From positions 1 to 64,000 of the forward strand of contig CAZDWC010000003.1 of assembly GCA_964509075.1 (NCBI GenBank): a DNA stretch of 64,000 nucleotides. The letters are read 5' to 3'. The DNA is from UBA7239 sp964509075. Its GTDB lineage: Bacteria; Pseudomonadota; Gammaproteobacteria; Pseudomonadales; UBA7239. Numbering within the stretch: position 1 is the first letter of the stretch; each line of letters begins with the position of its first letter. Below, one piece after another: positions 35,672 to 44,535 of this stretch. The position numbers and the translations under genes are program-made. The notes beneath the pieces were generated by a model that was not told the origin of the DNA, did no database searches, and saw only the letters and a program-made list of their open reading frames with translations.

Positions 35672-37552
35672 TCAGATCTCGATCTGCGTGCCCATTTCTA
35701 CCACGCGGTTGGGCGGGATGTTGAAGAAGTCGGTGGCACTCATGGCGTTGCGCGTCATGATGGCGAAGATCTTGTCCATGATCGCCGGCATCGCCGGATC
35801 CTTGCCTGGAATCAGATGTTCGCGCGACAGGAAGAAGGTGGTTTCCATCATGTTGAACTGCAAGCCGAAGCGTTCGCACTCCTGCAGCAGTTGCGGTACA
35901 TCCGGTGTTTCCTGAAAACCGTAATGGCCGTGCAATACATAGAAATTGCTTGCCAGCTCTTCCAGCACGATACGTTTCTCGGCGCTGACCACCGGAATTT
36001 CTTCCGTCTCCAGCGTCAGCAATACCACGCGCTCGTGCAGGATCTTGTTGTGCTTGAGGTTGTGCAACAGTGCGTGTGGCACGCGCTCGACACTGCGCGC
36101 CATGAAGATGGCCGTGCCAGGCACGGTGGTCGGGCGTTCGATGTCGAGGCTGGCAATGAACGGTTCCAGCGGCAGGCTTTCGCGGTTCATGTAATCGGCG
36201 AGAAAGCGGCGGCCCTTGCGCCAGGTCAGCATCAGCAGCATGACAATGCCGCCGACCAGCAGCGGAAACCAGCCGCCGTCGGGAATCTTGAGAATGTTGG
36301 GGCCGAGGAACAGGGCGTCAACCGTGAAAAAACAGATGCCCATCAGCAGGACGAGTGGCAGGTTCCACTTCCACAGCCGTGCTGCGACAAAGCAGGCGAG
36401 CAGGGTGTCGACCATCATTGCCGTGGTAACCGCTATGCCGTAGGCGGAGGCAATATTGCTGGAGCTGCGAAACTGCAGGATCAGCATGATCACCGCAATC
36501 ATGATCAACCAGTTCATCAGCGGGATGTAGATCTGGCCAATTTCAGCGGAGGAGGTGTGTGCAATCTGCATGCGCGGCCAGAAACCCATTTGCACGGCCT
36601 GGCGCGTCACGGAAAACACACCGGAAATCACCGCCTGCGAGGCGATAACCGTGGCAAACGTGGCGAGTATCAACAGCGGCCAGATGAACCAGGGGGGAGC
36701 CAGATTGTAGAAAGGGTTCTTGATGGCTTCCGGGTCTTCCAGCAGCAGGGCGCCCTGGCCGTAGTAGTTCAGTACCAGCGCGGGCAGCACCAGGCTGAGC
36801 CAGGCAACCTGTATCGGCTTGCGACCGAAGTGACCCATGTCGGCGTACAGGGCTTCACCGCCGGTCACGGCGAGCACCACGGCGCCGAAGACCAGCACGC
36901 TGCTGATACCGTGTTCGCGGAAAAACATCAGGGCGTAATACGGATTCAGCGCGGCGAGTACTTTCGGGTGCTGCACAATGCTGTACAGGCCAAGCACGGC
37001 CAGCGTTGAAAACCACAACAGCATGACAGGCCCGAACAGGGCGCCGACTTTTGCCGTGCCGTGGCGCTGGAAGGAGAACAGCACCACCAGAATGGTGATG
37101 GCGATGGGAATACTCCAGTTGTGGAAGGCGGGGGCGGCCACTTCGAGGCCTTCCACGGCCGAGAGTACAGAAATGGCGGGAGTGATGATGCCGTCACCGT
37201 AAAACAGGCTGGCGCCGAAAATACCGGTCAGTGCCAGTGCTCCCTTCAGGAAATCGCTGCGCAGGCCGGTGCCGCGCGCCAGGGCCAGCAGAGCGAGTAT
37301 GCCGCCCTCGCCGTGGTTGTCGGCGCGCATGATGAAGAACACGTATTTGAGCGTCACCACGATCACCAGCGCCCAGAAGATCAGCGACAGCACACCGAGC
37401 ACATTGGCTTGCGACAGCGCCAGTGGGTGGTGGCCGGCAAAGCATTCGCGGAGAGTGTAGAGCGGGCTGGTGCCGATATCGCCGTAGACAACGCCGAGTG
37501 CGGCGAGGGCCATCTTGCGTGTGTTGCTGGGTGAACTGTTCGAGCTGCTCAT
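35672..37552 (-). CDS. kup: Kup potassium uptake transporter, copy 2
   Basis: 626 residues; N-terminal LGVVYGDIGTSPLYTLRECF, about 12 membrane helices, and a C-terminal domain ending NRVVEMGTQIEI. The downstream copy ends in a similar NSVVELGTQIRL, marking them as paralogues that have clearly diverged. It lies 80 bases upstream of kdpD on the same strand. Two Kup copies flank the two-component genes, with none of the KdpFABC pump genes in the window. Confidence 0.94.
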   Translation of the reverse strand: MSSSNSSPSNTRKMALAALGVVYGDIGTSPLYTLRECFAGHHPLALSQANVLGVLSLIFWALVIVVTLKYVFFIMRADNHGEGGILALLALARGTGLRSDFLKGALALTGIFGASLFYGDGIITPAISVLSAVEGLEVAAPAFHNWSIPIAITILVVLFSFQRHGTAKVGALFGPVMLLWFSTLAVLGLYSIVQHPKVLAALNPYYALMFFREHGISSVLVFGAVVLAVTGGEALYADMGHFGRKPIQVAWLSLVLPALVLNYYGQGALLLEDPEAIKNPFYNLAPPWFIWPLLILATFATVIASQAVISGVFSVTRQAVQMGFWPRMQIAHTSSAEIGQIYIPLMNWLIMIAVIMLILQFRSSSNIASAYGIAVTTAMMVDTLLACFVAARLWKWNLPLVLLMGICFFTVDALFLGPNILKIPDGGWFPLLVGGIVMLLMLTWRKGRRFLADYMNRESLPLEPFIASLDIERPTTVPGTAIFMARSVERVPHALLHNLKHNKILHERVVLLTLETEEIPVVSAEKRIVLEELASNFYVLHGHYGFQETPDVPQLLQECERFGLQFNMMETTFFLSREHLIPGKDPAMPAIMDKIFAIMTRNAMSATDFFNIPPNRVVEMGTQIEI

Positions 37553-37664
37553 GCGAGGGATAGATCCTCTGGTTTCGGGGCAGGCAGTGCGGGCGCAGAG
37601 TAAAAAGCAAAGTGCGAGGTTTTACAACCGGTTTTCGTGGGGGATTTCGTCGTGCTGCTGGCAG

Positions 37665-38543
37665 CTATAGCGACAGCCCGCCGCAAATCGTCTGCAGTTC
37701 ACGGATGGCGGATTGCCGGGCACTGGTCTTGCGCCATACCAGCCCTATCGTGCGGCGCGGTGCCGGCGCGGCAAACGGGATATAGCAAATTCCCTGTTCC
37801 CCCGGCTGTATCGCCATGCGCGGCATGAAAGTAATGCCGGTACCGGCCTTTACCATCTGCCGCAAGGTTTCCAGACTGGTGGCGCGGAAGTCCTGCTCTT
37901 CCTCCGCTCCGGCGAGATGGCAGACCGACAGTGCCTGATCGCGCAGGCAGTGGCCCTCTTCCAGCAGCAGCAGACGATGGCCCTGCAAATCGTCTTGCGA
38001 AATGTGTGTCTTGCTGGCCAGAGGATGTCCGGGTGGTACGGCCAGCAGGAATTCATCATCGAACAAGGCTTGTGTCGCCAGTTTTTCATCGTGAACCGGC
38101 AGCGCCAGTAGTGCGGCGTCCAGCTCGCCGCGATGCAGTTTTTCCAGCAGCACCTGGGTTTTTTCCTCGATCAGGATCCACTTCAGGCGTGGCATGGCTG
38201 CCGTGATTGCTGGAACCAGTGCGGGAAAAATATAAGCAGAGAGGGTGGGAAACGCGCCGAGACGAAAGCGGCCAGCCAGCGGATCCTGTGCACTGTTGGC
38301 GATCTCGTGCAGGTTGTCGACTTCGCGCAATACACGCCGTGCTGCTGCCACAATCTGTTCGCCGGTTTCGGTGGTCATCACGCGTTTGTTGGTGCGCTCG
38401 AACAACAATACGCCCAGCGTTTCTTCCAGCTTGCGGATCTGGTTCGACAGCGCCGGCTGGCTGACGCAACATTTCTCGGCAGCCTTGTTGAAACTGCGCA
38501 GATCGGCAACGGCGATGAGGTATTGCAGATCGCGCAGGTTCAT
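37665..38543 (-). CDS. oxyR: OxyR peroxide-sensing regulator
   Basis: LysR-type regulator of 292 residues. The HTH (about 1-60) includes FNKAAEKCCVSQPALSNQIR. The redox pair C199 and C208 in LEEGHCLRDQALSVC has the same numbering and spacing as E. coli OxyR, so it should form the disulfide on H2O2 exposure. ATSLETLRQMVKAGTGIT is also diagnostic. It starts 22 bases after ahpF, and a four-part OxyR site lies before ahpC, so oxyR probably lies in the operon it activates. Confidence 0.95.
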   Translation of the reverse strand: MNLRDLQYLIAVADLRSFNKAAEKCCVSQPALSNQIRKLEETLGVLLFERTNKRVMTTETGEQIVAAARRVLREVDNLHEIANSAQDPLAGRFRLGAFPTLSAYIFPALVPAITAAMPRLKWILIEEKTQVLLEKLHRGELDAALLALPVHDEKLATQALFDDEFLLAVPPGHPLASKTHISQDDLQGHRLLLLEEGHCLRDQALSVCHLAGAEEEQDFRATSLETLRQMVKAGTGITFMPRMAIQPGEQGICYIPFAAPAPRRTIGLVWRKTSARQSAIRELQTICGGLSL

Positions 38544-38565
38544 CAGTTTTGTAGGCTCATGCGCT

Positions 38566-40140
38566 TTACTGTCTTATCAAATAGTCGAAGGCGCCGAGTG
38601 CGGCTTTGGCGCCATCGCCCATCGCAATCACGATCTGTTTGTACGGCACCGTCGTGCAATCGCCGGCGGCAAACACGCCGGGTACATTGGTCTCGCCGCG
38701 TTCACTGACGACAATTTCGCCGCGCGGTGACAGTGCCACTGTGCCTTTCAGCCAGTCGGTGTTTGGTACCAGGCCGATCTGCACGAACACGCCGGCAACG
38801 TCCACGCGATGCGAAGAACCGGTGTTGCGATCGGTGTAGAGCAGCCCGTCCATCTTCTGCCCGTCGCCGGTGACTTCGGTGGTTTGTGCGGATACGATCA
38901 CGCTGACATTCGGCAAGCTATGCAGTTTTTTCTGCAATACAGCATCGGCGCGCAGTTGGTTGTCGAATTCCAGCAGCGTGACATGTTCGACGATGCCGGC
39001 GAGATCGATCGCCGCTTCCACGCCGGAATTGCCGCCGCCTATCACGGCCACTTTCTTGCCCTTGAACAGCGGACCATCGCAGTGCGGGCAATAGGCCACA
39101 CCCTTGGTACGGTACTCCTTTTCGCCCGGCACGTTCATGTCGCGCCAGCGCGCGCCGGTGGAAACAATCACGCTCTTGCTGCGCAAAGTGGCGCCGTTTT
39201 CAAACGTGATATGCACGAGGCCATCGTCACTTTTATCAGCAGCGGTGAGCATTGTTGCGCGCTGACCGGCCATGATGTCGACATCGTACTGGCGCACATG
39301 CGCTTCCAGTGCTGCGGCGAGTTTCGGGCCTTCGGTTTCCTGTACGGAAATGAAATTCTCGATCGCCAGCGTATCAAGCACCTGCCCGCCGATACGTTCG
39401 GCGGCGAGTCCGGTGCGGATGCCTTTGCGCGCGGCGTAAATCGCGGCGGCAGCACCGGAGGGGCCGCTGCCAATCACCAATACATCAAATGCTGCCTTGG
39501 CGTTCAGCGTATCGGCATCGCGCGCGGCGGCGTTGGTGTCGACCTTGGCGAGAATTTCTTCCAGTGTCATGCGGCCGGAGCCGAAGGTTTTGCCGTTGAG
39601 AAACACGGCGGGTACGCCCATGATTTCGCGTGCGTCGACTTCTGCCTGGAACAGCGCGCCGTCAATCATCGTGTGCGTGATCAACGGATTCAGTGCTGCC
39701 ATGATGTTCAGCGCCTGCACGACATCCGGGCAGTTGTGGCAGCTGAGCGACACATAGGTTTCAAAATGCAGTGGTGTGTTCAGCGCGCGAATCTGTTCGA
39801 TGCGCTCTGCTTCGATTTTCGGCGCATAGCCGCTGACCTGCAGCAGCGCGAGCACCAGGGATGTGAATTCGTGGCCGAGTGGCAATCCGGCGAAGTGAAC
39901 ACGTGCGGATTCACCGCTGCGTGCAATGCCGAAGGCGGGGCGTCTTGCGTCGGCTTCAGCACCTTCCCGCACACGGATCTGATCGGATTGCTCGGCAATA
40001 TCCTGAACGAGTTGCAGCAGTTCGCGCGAGGCATCGCTGCTGTCGGTGTAGGTCAGTAATTCTATCGGCGATACCAGACGTTCGAGGTAACCGCGTAACT
40101 GGGTCTTGAGGGAATCATCGAGTAGAGAGGGGGTGCTCAT
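38566..40140 (-). CDS. ahpF: Alkyl hydroperoxide reductase subunit F
   Basis: 524-residue flavoprotein that passes electrons from NAD(P)H to AhpC. N-terminal tandem thioredoxin-like domain with CxxC C134/C137 (SLSCHNCPDV), FAD-binding GSGPSGAAAAIYAARKG, second redox pair C351/C354 (AYCPHCDGPLF) and a pyridine-nucleotide site GGGNSGVEAAIDLAG. All redox centres are present. It lies 114 bases after ahpC, the gap holding a strong palindrome, and 22 before oxyR. Confidence 0.96.
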   Translation of the reverse strand: MSTPSLLDDSLKTQLRGYLERLVSPIELLTYTDSSDASRELLQLVQDIAEQSDQIRVREGAEADARRPAFGIARSGESARVHFAGLPLGHEFTSLVLALLQVSGYAPKIEAERIEQIRALNTPLHFETYVSLSCHNCPDVVQALNIMAALNPLITHTMIDGALFQAEVDAREIMGVPAVFLNGKTFGSGRMTLEEILAKVDTNAAARDADTLNAKAAFDVLVIGSGPSGAAAAIYAARKGIRTGLAAERIGGQVLDTLAIENFISVQETEGPKLAAALEAHVRQYDVDIMAGQRATMLTAADKSDDGLVHITFENGATLRSKSVIVSTGARWRDMNVPGEKEYRTKGVAYCPHCDGPLFKGKKVAVIGGGNSGVEAAIDLAGIVEHVTLLEFDNQLRADAVLQKKLHSLPNVSVIVSAQTTEVTGDGQKMDGLLYTDRNTGSSHRVDVAGVFVQIGLVPNTDWLKGTVALSPRGEIVVSERGETNVPGVFAAGDCTTVPYKQIVIAMGDGAKAALGAFDYLIRQ

Positions 40141-40215
40141 GGCGGCTCCTGTCTGTTGTGAAGGCGCGGCCGGGCTTGTGGCCCGGCGCGTGGTTTGCCT
40201 TATGGGCTTGAGTTT

Positions 40216-40241
40216 GGGGTCAGACCCTTGGGTCTGACCCC
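40216..40241. repeat. REP-like palindrome GGGGTCAGACCC/GGGTCTGACCCC
   Basis: A perfect 12-bp inverted repeat with a 2-base centre (TT) between ahpC and ahpF. The GGGGTCAGA...TCTGACCCC type resembles repetitive extragenic palindromes spread by RAYT (IS200-like) transposases. No T-tract follows on either strand, so it is not a standard terminator; it may stabilise ahpC mRNA or reduce ahpF expression. Confidence 0.6.
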
Positions 40242-40254
40242 GATTTGCCTGATC

Positions 40255-40818
40255 TCAGATCTTGCCAACCAGGTCGATGGACGGGGTCAGCGTCTTGGCG
40301 CCTTCGTTCCACTTGGCCGGGCAGACCTGGCCTGGGTTGTTGGCCACGAACTGGGCGGCTTTCAGCTTGCGCACGGTTTCTTTCACGTCACGGGCGATGG
40401 CGTTGTCGTGCACTTCCATGGTCTTGATCACGCCATCCGGGTTGATCACGAAAGTGCCGCGCAGCGCCAGACCGGCTTCAGGGATGTGCACGCCGAAAGC
40501 GTTGGTCAGCGTGTGAGTCGGGTCGCCCACCAGCGGGAATTTCGCCTTGCCAACGGCAGGAGAGGTCTCGTGCCATACCTTGTGCGAGAAGTGGGTGTCG
40601 GTGGTGACGATGTAGACTTCGGCGCCGGCTTTCTGGAACTCGGCGTAGTTGTCGGCGGCGTCTTCAATCTCGGTCGGGCAGTTGAAGGTGAAGGCGGCCG
40701 GCATGAAGATCAGCACGGACCACTTGCCTTTCAGGCTTTGCTCGGTGACTTCGATGAACTGGCCGTTGTGGAAGGCCTGGGCTTTGAAGGGTTGAACGGT
40801 GGTGTTGATCAGTGACAT
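40255..40818 (-). CDS. ahpC: Alkyl hydroperoxide reductase subunit C (2-Cys peroxiredoxin)
   Basis: 187 residues, as in E. coli. Reduces H2O2, organic peroxides and peroxynitrite. Peroxidatic C47 in FTFNCPTE (most relatives have Val before the Cys) and resolving C166 in GQVCPAKW. GGAGAT stands before the ATG. It is the first gene of the ahpC-ahpF-oxyR unit, with an OxyR site about 90 bases upstream. Confidence 0.97.
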   Translation of the reverse strand: MSLINTTVQPFKAQAFHNGQFIEVTEQSLKGKWSVLIFMPAAFTFNCPTEIEDAADNYAEFQKAGAEVYIVTTDTHFSHKVWHETSPAVGKAKFPLVGDPTHTLTNAFGVHIPEAGLALRGTFVINPDGVIKTMEVHDNAIARDVKETVRKLKAAQFVANNPGQVCPAKWNEGAKTLTPSIDLVGKI

Positions 40819-40907
40819 GTCAGTATCTCCTCAGTGAGTGATATACGCGAAGACGCGTGGTTGCTGTTAGGCAGGTGTACTCTAGGCTGGTTTTGTGTCG
40901 CCGTAAA

Positions 40908-40944
40908 ATCAATTGTTTTTATTTTATTGATAGTTTTTGATTAT
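40908..40944 (-). promoter_or_regulatory. OxyR binding site upstream of ahpC
   Basis: Read on the plus strand: ATCA-N7-TTAT-N7-ATAG-N7-TTAT, all three spacers exactly 7 bases. The OxyR consensus is ATAG-N7-CTAT-N7-ATAG-N7-CTAT. Thirteen of the 16 defined bases match. It ends 90 bases before the ahpC start codon, a suitable place for activation. Confidence 0.75.
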
Positions 40945-41052
40945 GAATGCGCGCGACTGGTCTCCAGTACCTGCATCGGTATAATCGGCCGCCTGCCTGT
41001 ACTCGCCGTGGGTACCGGCCAGCGCGATAACCAGTTCGCGGTTGTCGTTCAT

Positions 41053-41126
41053 GCGGGTGTAGTTCAATGGTAGAACTTCGGCTTCCCAAGCCGATAGCGT
41101 GGGTTCGATTCCCATCGCCCGCTCCA
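41053..41126 (+). tRNA. tRNA-Gly(CCC)
   Basis: 74 bases with acceptor GCGGGTG, anticodon stem TCGGC/GCCGA enclosing TTCCCAA (anticodon CCC), T-loop TTCGATT and encoded CCA. It stands alone between ahpC and the phosphodiesterase gene. Confidence 0.96.
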
Positions 41127-41178
41127 TCTTGGTGGTTCAGCCGCCACCGCTATACTGGAAACATTGAGGGAGCGTCAT

Positions 41179-41934
41179 ATGTCCAGTATTCCTGAAGCTA
41201 GCGTTTCTCTGTCGGCAGACCAGCTGGTTGCCCATCGCGGTTACCAGCGCCATTACCCCGAAAACTCGCCGTTGGCGTTGGAAAAGGCCATTGCCTGTGG
41301 TGCGTGCTATGTCGAGATCGACGTGCAGTTTTCCGCAGACGGCGTGCCGTTGCTGTACCACGATGACACGCTGGAGCGCATTTCCGGTCGGGAGGGGCGC
41401 CTGTCGCAGTATCACTTCCGTGCCTTGCAGGAACTGACAGCCGGCGAGCCTGAACGGCTGGGCAATGCTTTTGCCGAGGTGAGGATTGTTGGTTTGGTGG
41501 AACTGGTGAATGTGTTGCGTCGCCACCCGCAGGTGCAGGCGTTTGTCGAACTGAAAGAGGAGGCGGTGCGCGATTATGGCGCGCACAGTTGTCTGGGCAG
41601 TATTCGCGAAACACTGGCGCCGGTGATTGATCGCTGTGTGCTGATCAGCTTTGATCTCGATGCACTGCGTGAAGCGCGCGCGTTGGGTTTTCGTCGTATC
41701 GGCGCCGTGTTGCGCGACTGGTCGGCGCGTCATGCACTGGCAGCCGAGCTGGGGGCGGAAGTGATGTTCTGCAATACCAAACGCATTGGCGAAAATGATT
41801 CGCTGCATATCGAGGATTGCGCCGTTGCCGTCTATGAGGTGGATGATGTGCAGCAGGCGCAGTACTGGTTGGCGCGCGGTGCGCGCTGGGTGGAAAGCTT
41901 TGCCATCGGCGAGTTGCTGGGCTCCGCTGCATGA
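41179..41934 (+). CDS. Glycerophosphodiester phosphodiesterase
   Basis: 251 residues, GDPD family TIM barrel; hydrolyses glycerophosphodiesters to glycerol-3-phosphate plus alcohol. The active-site set is present: H19/R20 (AHRGY), E46/D48 (YVEIDVQ) and H61/D62 (LLYHDD). No signal peptide, so cytoplasmic (UgpQ-like). GGGAG precedes ATG 41179. The stop overlaps the next start in ATGA, coupling it to an FAD-dependent glycerol-3-phosphate dehydrogenase that would use its product. Confidence 0.9.
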   Translation: MSSIPEASVSLSADQLVAHRGYQRHYPENSPLALEKAIACGACYVEIDVQFSADGVPLLYHDDTLERISGREGRLSQYHFRALQELTAGEPERLGNAFAEVRIVGLVELVNVLRRHPQVQAFVELKEEAVRDYGAHSCLGSIRETLAPVIDRCVLISFDLDALREARALGFRRIGAVLRDWSARHALAAELGAEVMFCNTKRIGENDSLHIEDCAVAVYEVDDVQQAQYWLARGARWVESFAIGELLGSAA

Positions 41935-43139
41935 AACTGCAAAACGATTATGACGTGGTCATTGTCGGTGGCGGCATCCACGGCGCCGGTGCCGCGCAGG
42001 CGTGCGCGGCGGCAGGTTATCGCTGCCTGCTGCTGGAAAAACAGGTCTGGGGTTGGGCGACTTCAAGCCGCTCCAGCAAATTGCTGCACGGTGGTTTGCG
42101 CTATCTGCAAACCGGGCAGTTGAAACTGGTGTATGAATGTTTGCACGAGCGGGAACGCTTGCTGAAAAATGCGCCGGAGCTGGCACACATCAACTGGTTT
42201 TACATTCCGGTTTATCGCCACTCGCGTTTCCGGCCGTGGAAAATTTTTGCCGGCTTGTCTCTGTATCGTTTATTAAGTGGTGACTGGTTTGGTCACGGTG
42301 CATTCCGTATTGTGCCGCGGTCCGCGTGGCATGCATTGGCCGGGCTGGATACGCGGGATTTGCAGGCGGTATTCGCCTATCAGGACGGCCAGACCGATGA
42401 TCGCCTGCTCACTGAAGCAGTCAAAAACAGTGCGCAGACACTCGGTGTCGATTGCTGTTGTCCAGCGGAGCTGGTGACCGCCGCGCGCAGTAATGATGGT
42501 GGTTACGATGTGCACTTGCGATTGGCAGATTCTGAGCGCTCTGTGCACACCAGGACAATTATTAATGCCAGCGGCCCTTGGGTGAATGACGTGTTGCAGC
42601 GCTGCGGTGGCACGATGCGTCTGGAAATGGAATGTGTGCAGGGCGCGCATCTGGTTTTGCAGCAGCAGATCAGTGAACAGTGCTTTTATCTGGAAGCGCC
42701 ACAGGATGGCCGCGCCGTTTTCGTGCTGCCCTGGTACGGCAAAACCCTGCTCGGGACCACCGAGACGCCGTTTCGCGCGGCGCCGGAAACCACGCAGCCT
42801 TTGCAGCAGGAAATTGATTATTTACTGGCAGTGTTGAGACATTATTTCCCGAAAGCAGACACTACAGTGGCAGAGGCATTCAGCGGTTTGCGTGTGCTGC
42901 CTGCCGATGCAGAACGTGCATTTGCCCGCAGTCGCGATACGCGTTTTCTGGATGAAAACGGCTTGATCAGTTTGTACGGTGGTAAACTCACGGCCTATCG
43001 CGCGACTTGCGAGAAGCTGGTGCCGCTGGTGGCTGTGCACTGCGGTGCGCGCGCGGCAAAAGCCGATACGCGCAACTTGCCGCTCTACCGACCTGCAGCG
43101 GTCGATAGTGCGTCCATGCTGGCCGACCAGGTTTCATAA
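41931..43139 (+). CDS. FAD-dependent glycerol-3-phosphate dehydrogenase, short form
   Basis: 402 residues with the FAD Rossmann motif VVIVGGGIHGAGAAQACAAA, SSKLLHGGLRYLQ and a GLRVLP segment of the GlpD family; oxidises glycerol-3-phosphate to dihydroxyacetone phosphate at the membrane, feeding quinones. E. coli GlpD is 501 residues; here the C-terminal helical domain is missing, with the chain ending soon after LYGGKLTAYRATCEKL. Coupled to the upstream phosphodiesterase (ATGA). Its last 55 bases overlap the convergent kinase gene. Confidence 0.87.
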   Translation: MKLQNDYDVVIVGGGIHGAGAAQACAAAGYRCLLLEKQVWGWATSSRSSKLLHGGLRYLQTGQLKLVYECLHERERLLKNAPELAHINWFYIPVYRHSRFRPWKIFAGLSLYRLLSGDWFGHGAFRIVPRSAWHALAGLDTRDLQAVFAYQDGQTDDRLLTEAVKNSAQTLGVDCCCPAELVTAARSNDGGYDVHLRLADSERSVHTRTIINASGPWVNDVLQRCGGTMRLEMECVQGAHLVLQQQISEQCFYLEAPQDGRAVFVLPWYGKTLLGTTETPFRAAPETTQPLQQEIDYLLAVLRHYFPKADTTVAEAFSGLRVLPADAERAFARSRDTRFLDENGLISLYGGKLTAYRATCEKLVPLVAVHCGARAAKADTRNLPLYRPAAVDSASMLADQVS

Positions 43140-44533
43140 CGCAGGCGCAGTGCAGGGTTGTGTTGCGTTGTGAAGGTCTGCATGGGTGAAGCTTGCCAGT
43201 GGCTTTTGTCATGCAGCAAACAGTACGCTGCACCGCGTGCAGACGCTTCACTATCATCACAGCGCAACACGGGTAATTGGCTGATATCGGCGAGACGCTG
43301 ACAGAACCCCTGGCTGCGCGACAGGCCGCCGCTCAACACAATCTGCTTGGCCGGCTGTGCGGCCTGCATCAGGGCAATGTTGCGTTGCAGCGCAAATATT
43401 ATCGATTCCAATACCGCCACGGTTTCGCTGTCGAGATCCGCAGCAAATGAAAATGCCGGCGCCTGTGCCGGCAGCCAGTCAGGCGAACCGGTAGCCGTTA
43501 TCGTGTTGATGAAGATGGGTATTTCATCCTGATTTTGCAGCAAGCTGTTTTGTAAAACGGTTTCAATTTCAGTAGGCGCCAATGTTTTACCACGTTGTTG
43601 CCAGAGCCAGTCGAGTGCGGTGGCTGCGGCGTTGACGGTGCCTTCCGCGACGAGTCTGGTGTCGCCCGGGTTGATCAGTAATGGTGCAGACAACAGGCTT
43701 GCCGGTATGCGGGAAACCGGCATGCTGCGCTGCAAAAAAGCACCGGTGCCTACATTGATGAACAGGCTGTCGCTGAAAAATGTTTCTCCCTGCGCCAGCG
43801 CAACAAAACTCTGGTCGCCGCCTAGCAGTCGCAGTGGGATGTGGCAGGTGCTAGCTGTGATGATGCCGTAATCTGAATGGCTGTTGGTGATCTCCGGCAA
43901 GAGATCGGCAGGAATCTCGAATCGCTGTAATAATTCCGGCGACCATTGCTGCTGGCACAGGGCTGTTAACAATGTGCGGCTGGCAATTACGGCATCAACA
44001 CTGGGTGTTGTTGACTGAGTAAGGTGTTGTTGCAGAAACGCAGCCAGGGGGCCTATGCACAGATCATGCTCTTTCTGCGCTTGTTTCACAGCCGGGTCGT
44101 GATCCAGCAACCAGCGCATCTTGCTGGCACCGTAATGTGCGTTCGGGCGCAGGCCGGTGATTGCGCGCAGTTGCTGTTCCTGGCCAGCCATGCGCGCGCG
44201 CAGCCAGTTTTCGTTGCGCGTGTCCTGCCAGCTCAACACGGGTGTCAGTGCTTGTGCATTGCTGCGTCGCCATGCCAGCAAGCTGGAGCGCTGCACAATC
44301 AGCGCCGCACCTTTTATTGTCTTGTGTTGTGAGCCGTACTTTTCGCCAATTGTCTGCAGTACGGTTTGCAGTGAGTCGAGAATTTCCTGTGCCTGTTGTT
44401 CGATCCTGCCATCCGGCCAGTATTGCGTGGCAACAGGCGTCGCGGCAGATGCCAGCAGGGTGCCTGCATGATCAAACAACAGTGCTCGCGAACTGTGGCC
44501 GCCTTGGTCAAGTACCAGATAGCTTGCCTGCAT
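43085..44533 (-). CDS. FGGY-family carbohydrate kinase, glycerol kinase-like
   Basis: 482 residues. N-terminal phosphate-binding LVLDQGGHSSRALLFD (GlpK has DQGTTSSR), ATP-site FINVGTGAFLQ, and the C-terminal QIVLSGGLSRSQGFCQRLAD of FGGY kinases. The neighbouring glycerophosphodiester and G3P dehydrogenase genes favour glycerol or a related polyol as substrate. It is too divergent to call glpK with certainty. Convergent with the dehydrogenase gene, overlapping it by 55 bases, and 2 bases after the protease stop. Confidence 0.8.
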   Translation of the reverse strand: MQASYLVLDQGGHSSRALLFDHAGTLLASAATPVATQYWPDGRIEQQAQEILDSLQTVLQTIGEKYGSQHKTIKGAALIVQRSSLLAWRRSNAQALTPVLSWQDTRNENWLRARMAGQEQQLRAITGLRPNAHYGASKMRWLLDHDPAVKQAQKEHDLCIGPLAAFLQQHLTQSTTPSVDAVIASRTLLTALCQQQWSPELLQRFEIPADLLPEITNSHSDYGIITASTCHIPLRLLGGDQSFVALAQGETFFSDSLFINVGTGAFLQRSMPVSRIPASLLSAPLLINPGDTRLVAEGTVNAAATALDWLWQQRGKTLAPTEIETVLQNSLLQNQDEIPIFINTITATGSPDWLPAQAPAFSFAADLDSETVAVLESIIFALQRNIALMQAAQPAKQIVLSGGLSRSQGFCQRLADISQLPVLRCDDSEASARGAAYCLLHDKSHWQASPMQTFTTQHNPALRLRYETWSASMDALSTAAGR

Positions 44534-44535
44534 GT

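Noticed and set aside
35816..40059. Plus-strand frames opposite kup and ahpF (35816-37009, 38809-40059)
   Set aside because: Antisense shadows without start signals or recognisable domains.
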